A DNA stretch of 64,000 nt from the NCBI GenBank assembly GCA_947044405.1, contig CAMRHE010000035.1:4871501-4935500 (forward strand), written 5' to 3'. Each line of letters starts with the position of its first letter. Position 1 is the stretch's first letter. Positions 58,208-64,000 of this stretch are shown piece by piece. Both the position numbers and the translations under genes were made by a program. This stretch comes from Leptodactylus fallax (Eukaryota; Chordata; Amphibia; Anura; Leptodactylidae). The notes beneath the pieces were generated by a model that worked only from the letters and a program-made list of their open reading frames with translations, did no database searches and was not told where the DNA came from.

Positions 58208-58609
58208 CTGCAAAAAAAAAAAAAAAAAATCAAAGTGATAAAATACAGTACTCAATGCGCACATGACAAATCAAGAAAAGTACATTCACCGATCAGAGAT
58301 TTACCCTACAGTGACAGTTCATCTATTTGTCTCTGAATAAGGAGACATGCACATAAATGACATCAGTGTGCCGCCTGTGCCTCCGTGGCCCCCTTCATTG
58401 AGGTCAGTGAGTATGGGCCACAAAACGGACAGGAATAGGACCTGTCCTGAGTTTTGCTCACGGCCCCATACATGGGAACACGAAAATACACAGTCATGTG
58501 CATGAGGGCATAGAAATTAATGGGTCAGTAAACTAGACATGAAAAATATGGCTAGTTTGCAGCCAACTGACAGGCAAGTTGAGGTGCAACATGGCAAAAA
58601 GTGAACTCA

Positions 58610-58933
<324 letters not shown>

Positions 58934-59254
58934 TTATACAACTGGTGAAAGCATGGTGTTCAACATAAGAAAAAAAAAAAAAAAAAAAAAGTATTTTTTA
59001 GCAAAGCAATTTGTACAAAATTGTAAACTTAAAAAAAAAAACAAAACAAAAAAAAAACCACACAGAACACAATCAAGGCCATGGGGAGCTCAATATAAAG
59101 AAAGTGACATTTCCAGCTATCAGTTCTTACTAAATATATTTACTGATTAAAATGTGAAAGTGTTAATTGGTTACTGACATTAGACCGACCTTTATACCTT
59201 AATAAACGCATACAAGGGCAGGAATATATCAAAACGAAGTAAAAATCATAGCAA

Positions 59255-59435
59255 TTAAAGGAGTATCTCCATCTAGGACGTTTATGGCAGAGCCACAGGA
59301 TATGCCACAATTGTCCAATAGGTGTTGGCCCCACCTCTACCTCAAAATCAGATGTCCCTCGACCCCTAGCTGCAGCGAGTCGAGGCACCTTATTCAGATA
59401 TGCCATAAATGTCTAATACAGCAATATTCCTTTAA
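59255..59435. repeat. TTAA MITE, 181 bp
   Basis: TTAAAGGAGTATCTCC and, read inward, TTAAAGGAATATTGC in intron 7. Confidence 0.6.
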
Positions 59436-59920
59436 GTCATAAGTCAGCAGCCATGTAGTATTAGGAGTATTTCAAACTAAGCCACTCCATAGAATTGCAG
59501 GCCTATATTCACTTTTAAAATGTAGGTTTAAAATTAAAAAAAAAAAACAAAACACAGAAAAAAAAAAAAACACTATGAAGTTAAAACTGCTGTTACAATG
59601 ACTAACAAATATTGTAGCACTAAGCTCTTAGAAATAAAATGCATCAAGACTTGGTTCACTTTGTATTTTCAGAATTCTGTTTGGACAGTTTTTTTTTAAA
59701 CGTTATATTAGCGGAAAAACAGAAAAAAAAATGTGGCAGGATTAATATTTATGCCCATAGAACCTCACAATCTGTCAAAGTAGGGCTGGGATATTATGAA
59801 CCAAATCAAATCTGCCGCCCAGAGTGCTACAATCCTATGGGCTTTTATACACACCCACAATTATATATAATATATACATTTTGTACACACACACACACAC
59901 ATACATACATTTACTTACTA

Positions 59921-60085
<165 letters not shown>

Positions 60086-60142
60086 TCAAGAACAAAATAA
60101 TTGATTTTGGACGTGTGAAACCAGTATGGAAGAGCTCAAATA

Positions 60143-60273
60143 CAGTCATGGCCGTAAGTGTTGGCACCCCTGACATTTTTCCAGAAAATTAAAGTATTTA
60201 TCCCAGAAAGTGATTCCAATTACACGTGTATTCTTATACACATTTTGATTTCCTTTGTGTGTATTGGAACAAC

Positions 60274-60310
<37 letters not shown>

Positions 60311-61674
60311 CAAAACTCCATAAACGGACCAGACAAAATTACTGGCACCCTCAACTTTATATGTGATTGCACACTCTTTGGAAAAAATAACTGAAATCAA
60401 TCACTTCCTGTAACCATCAACAAGCTTCTTACACCTCTCAACAGGAATTCTGGACCACCGTTCTTTTCCAAACCGCTCCAGGTCTCTCATATTTGAAGGG
60501 TGCCTTCTCCTAACAGCAATTTTAAGATCTTTGCACAGGTGTTCAATGGGATTTAGATTCAGACTTCAAAACGCTCCAGCGCTTTGTTTCTATCCATATT
60601 TGGGTGCTTTTTGAAGTATGTTTGGGGTCATTATCCTGCTGGAAGACCCATGACCTAGGACGAAAACCCAGCTTTCTGACACTGGGGATTACATTGAGAC
60701 TCTAAATACTTTGGAAATCTTCAGATTTCATGATGCCCTGCACACAGTCAAGGCACCCAGTGGCAGAGGCAGCAAAAAAAAAAAAAAAAACATCTTTGAA
60801 CCTCCACCATATTTGACTGTTGGCACTGTAGAATGATGTGCTTTACCAAACAGCTCAATCTTGGTCTCATCTGTCCACAATACATTTTCCCAGAATGATT
60901 TTGGCTTACTCATGTACATTTTGGCAAACTGCATTATAGCTTTTTTATCTCTGTGTCAGCAGCAAGGTCCTCCCGGGTCTCTTGCCATAGCGTTTCATCA
61001 TATTCAAATGTCAACTGATCATTTGTGCTGACACTGATGCACCCTGAGCCTGCAGGACAGCTTGTATTTTTGGAACTTGATTGGGGCTGCTTGTCCACCA
61101 ACTAGAATATCCCGTGTTGCAACCTTTCATCAATTTTTCTCTTCCGTCCAGGGAGAATAGCTACAGTGCCATAGGTTGTAAACTTCTTGATTTTGTTGCG
61201 CATCGTGGATAAAAGAACATCAAGATCCCTGAAGATGGACTTGGAACCTTGAGATTGTTGATATTTTGTCCACAATTTTGGTGCTCAAGTCAGCAGACAG
61301 TTCTCTTCTCTTTCTGTTCTCCATGCTTAGTGTGGCACACACAAACAATTCAAAGATTGAGTCTCCTTTTTACCTGGCTTCAGATGTGGTTTTTATATTG
61401 CCCACACCTGTTACTTGCCACAGGCGAGTTTGAACAAGCATCATATGCTTGAAACAAAGTTCTTTACTCACAATTTTGTCCGACCCATTTTTGGAATTTT
61501 GTGTGACATTATGTCCAATTTGCTATTTTTTCCTGTTTTTTTGTGTTGTTCCAATACACACAAAAGGAAATACACATGTATAAAAAAAAAAACGTGTAAT
61601 TGCAATAATTTTCTGGGAGAAACACTTGATTTCTGGAAAAACTTCAGGGGTGCGAACATTTACAGCCATGACTT
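60143..61674 (-). mobile_element. Old Tc1/mariner element
   Basis: 1532 bp in intron 6. CAGTCATGGCCGTAAGTGTT at the left and, read inward, CATGGCTGTAAATGTTCGCA at the right; one terminal base has changed. TA flanks at 60141-60142 and 61675-61676. The ends of the CATGGC family differ from the intact element at 30965 beyond the first dozen bases. Confidence 0.85.
60400..61330 (-). pseudogene. Heavily decayed Tc1 transposase
   Basis: Only pieces are readable. MQFAKMYMSKPKSFWENVLW then [11 protein letters not shown] (first Asp) at 60728-60934, and VPTVKYGGGSKM. Other blocks are in shifted frames or lost, and a poly(A) run interrupts at 60774-60790. The oldest-looking transposase in the window. 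Confidence 0.75.
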
Positions 61675-62471
61675 TAACTGACACATTGGACAGAGAGAGA
61701 GAGGTTTGGAGTGAGCCGATCTAAACTTCTAGTACAAATCTACACCAGCTCATAGCTAGCTAGGCATTTGCCTCTATTATTTACCCCAGTTTTATAGCAA
61801 CAGTCATGGGAGGTCACACCCCATCTTGCCGAGCACTACGCACTTTTTTTTTTTTTCCAAAAAATTTCCACTCAGGCACAGAACTGCAAATAGTTTGCAA
61901 AAAAATTAGCAAAGAGTTTAATAAATTCTCTCAATCGTATGTGCATAGTGAGACACTCAGACAGCTTTTATAATGGATGGTGCTCACTTTTCACCACACT
62001 TGTGCCTAGGGCTGGGTAATTTTTAGGTAGTAGAAGCCATTCCTCATAGTATGAAAGCTGCTTCTACACTACACTTTTTTTTTCTTAAAAGGAATTTACA
62101 ATTTCTATTAACTCTATTAAGCTAAGGCCAAACATTGTGGAAAAGTTGAGTTTTTTGGAGATTTTGCGGTGATCTCTTGAGGATTTAGCAGAAATGAGAA
62201 GCATTAGCGCTTCCTCTGCATTTCTCATTCATTTAGAAGCCACTCTTGGCTTTCTGCAACAAAAAAACCACTGAACTTTTCAGCAATGTGCAGCCTCAGT
62301 CTAAAATATTTTGCTTTTATTATGAAATTTAAAACAGATGGGGTTTTCAAGAGCTTTCATACATATAGGAAAGGACCTCAAAATGATAAGTGGAGGGGAT
62401 TTGGCCTTAGGGGCCATTTTCTGCCCCCCAAAACACACACACACACTTTCTTTTCAATTTCGCTAACCCTA

Positions 62472-63117
<646 letters not shown>

Positions 63118-63358
63118 AGAGACTCCAACAGATTAGTAGTTTGAGGACAGCACAGCTCCTGGTAATGTTTACATGGTGGGAGCCACACTGCTCACTTGCT
63201 GTACAAAGTGTAGCGATGCCTTTAGGTACTGTAGTGCTGCCCCACTGAAGTCTATGAAACAGTGCTGCTGTACATAAAGCCCCCACCATACTTTGTATGG
63301 CAAGTGAGGAGCAGGGCTTCTGACATGTAAACATTAAGAGCTGCGCTGTCCTGGTACA
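63118..63358. repeat. Fold-back repeat in intron 5
   Basis: GGACAGCACAGCTC and TAATGTTTACATG on the left match GGACAGCGCAGCTC and TAATGTTTACATG read inward from the right, around a central part of about 100 bases. Confidence 0.65.
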
Positions 63359-63929
63359 GCTGATATGTAAGGGTCCCAGATGTTAGACCCCCACAGATCT
63401 ATAACATTTCAAAGTCAGTTTTGCTTTTAAAGAGAGCTATCTGACTAACGGTTGATGGAAGAATAAAGAAATCTGGATTTCTCACTAGTCAATGAAGAGC
63501 AACAAGCTGCTAACCTCTCTCTAGTGGCCACAAACGGGGGATGTTTTCTGTGGGCAGCGCCCTGAAAACTATCCACCTAGAATTTGATTTCACACATTTG
63601 CGCTCTGTTATAAAGACAAATACTTCCTATGCTCCTATAGAATAAAGAATTTGTGAACAATTCCTAATGTATAAGCAAAGTATAAAACAAAGACAAAAAA
63701 AAAATCCACTTTAAATGTACCACTATCATCAATAAACTACAGATTATTTTGTGAAAGATTCTAGACGGCTCCTACAGTACATGCAACACAATGCATCTAT
63801 GGACTGTAAGTGTCACAAGACAAGTCACTGCCTAGCCCCAGCCTAAAGTACATTTGTCATCCAACAAATATTCTTTACGTGAACTAAAATATTTAGCCAA
63901 CAAGCAAGCAAAACATAATATCAACCTAC

Positions 63930-64000
63930 TTTGGTGGTTTAAGGTCCCTGTGAATAAGAGCCTTTGGTTTCATGCTGTGTAAATATGCTACCCCTTGGGC
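63930..64000 (-). CDS. MAP3K7: MAP3K7 exon 5, partial (catalytic loop)
   Basis: The window edge cuts its 5' end. Reads AQGVAYLHSMKPKALIHRDL then KPP and a split Asn. HRDLKPPN is the catalytic loop with the catalytic Asp. Donor GTAGGT. Confidence 0.97.

Overview
This is vertebrate genomic DNA, most likely from a frog. The basis is a spliced host gene whose exons read as vertebrate MAP3K7 (TAK1), set in AT-rich introns and flanks packed with Tc1/mariner, T2/Kolobok-like TTAA fold-backs, hAT, Ty3/gypsy and DIRS-like sequence, a mixture typical of amphibians. The species cannot be told from the window, and there is nothing bacterial in it.

Host genes. MAP3K7 lies on the minus strand, from its stop codon at 37579 to beyond the right edge. 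Thirteen coding exons are resolved (5, partial, to 17 in the usual 17-exon numbering). They run from the kinase catalytic loop to the C-terminal coiled coil that binds TAB2/TAB3. Every junction joins in phase; one intron uses a GC donor and one exon has a tandem NAGNAG acceptor. Further left on the same strand, 724-830 looks like the last coding exon of a different, unrecognised gene with a nearby poly(A) signal.

Left third (about 2.9-15.4 kb). A hAT-type element with a perfect 8-bp target duplication spans 12.5 kb. Nested inside it is a 51-bp-unit minisatellite, which is itself split by a very young 8.6-kb Ty3/gypsy retrotransposon. That element has near-identical 1122-bp LTRs, an intact gag, an intact pol and a strong -1 frameshift signal between them.

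17.1-21.3 kb holds a second LTR element on the minus strand. It has 852-bp LTRs and a CCTGG target duplication. It is non-autonomous: one long gag/protease-like frame is interrupted by a single in-frame TGA, and there is no reverse transcriptase. 21.6-36 kb holds a hAT-like element full of a 30-bp-class minisatellite, several Tc1/mariner copies (one with an intact DD35E transposase), a 674-bp fold-back, and repeats. The MAP3K7 introns hold three more full-length Tc1/mariner elements, an element-end fragment, at least six TTAA-flanked fold-backs, a DIRS-like fragment and microsatellites.

Most recent activity is therefore from mobile DNA. The two elements that look most recently mobile are the gypsy copy (5806-14419) and the DD35E Tc1 copy (30965-32531). 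Host coding sequence appears undamaged by the insertions.
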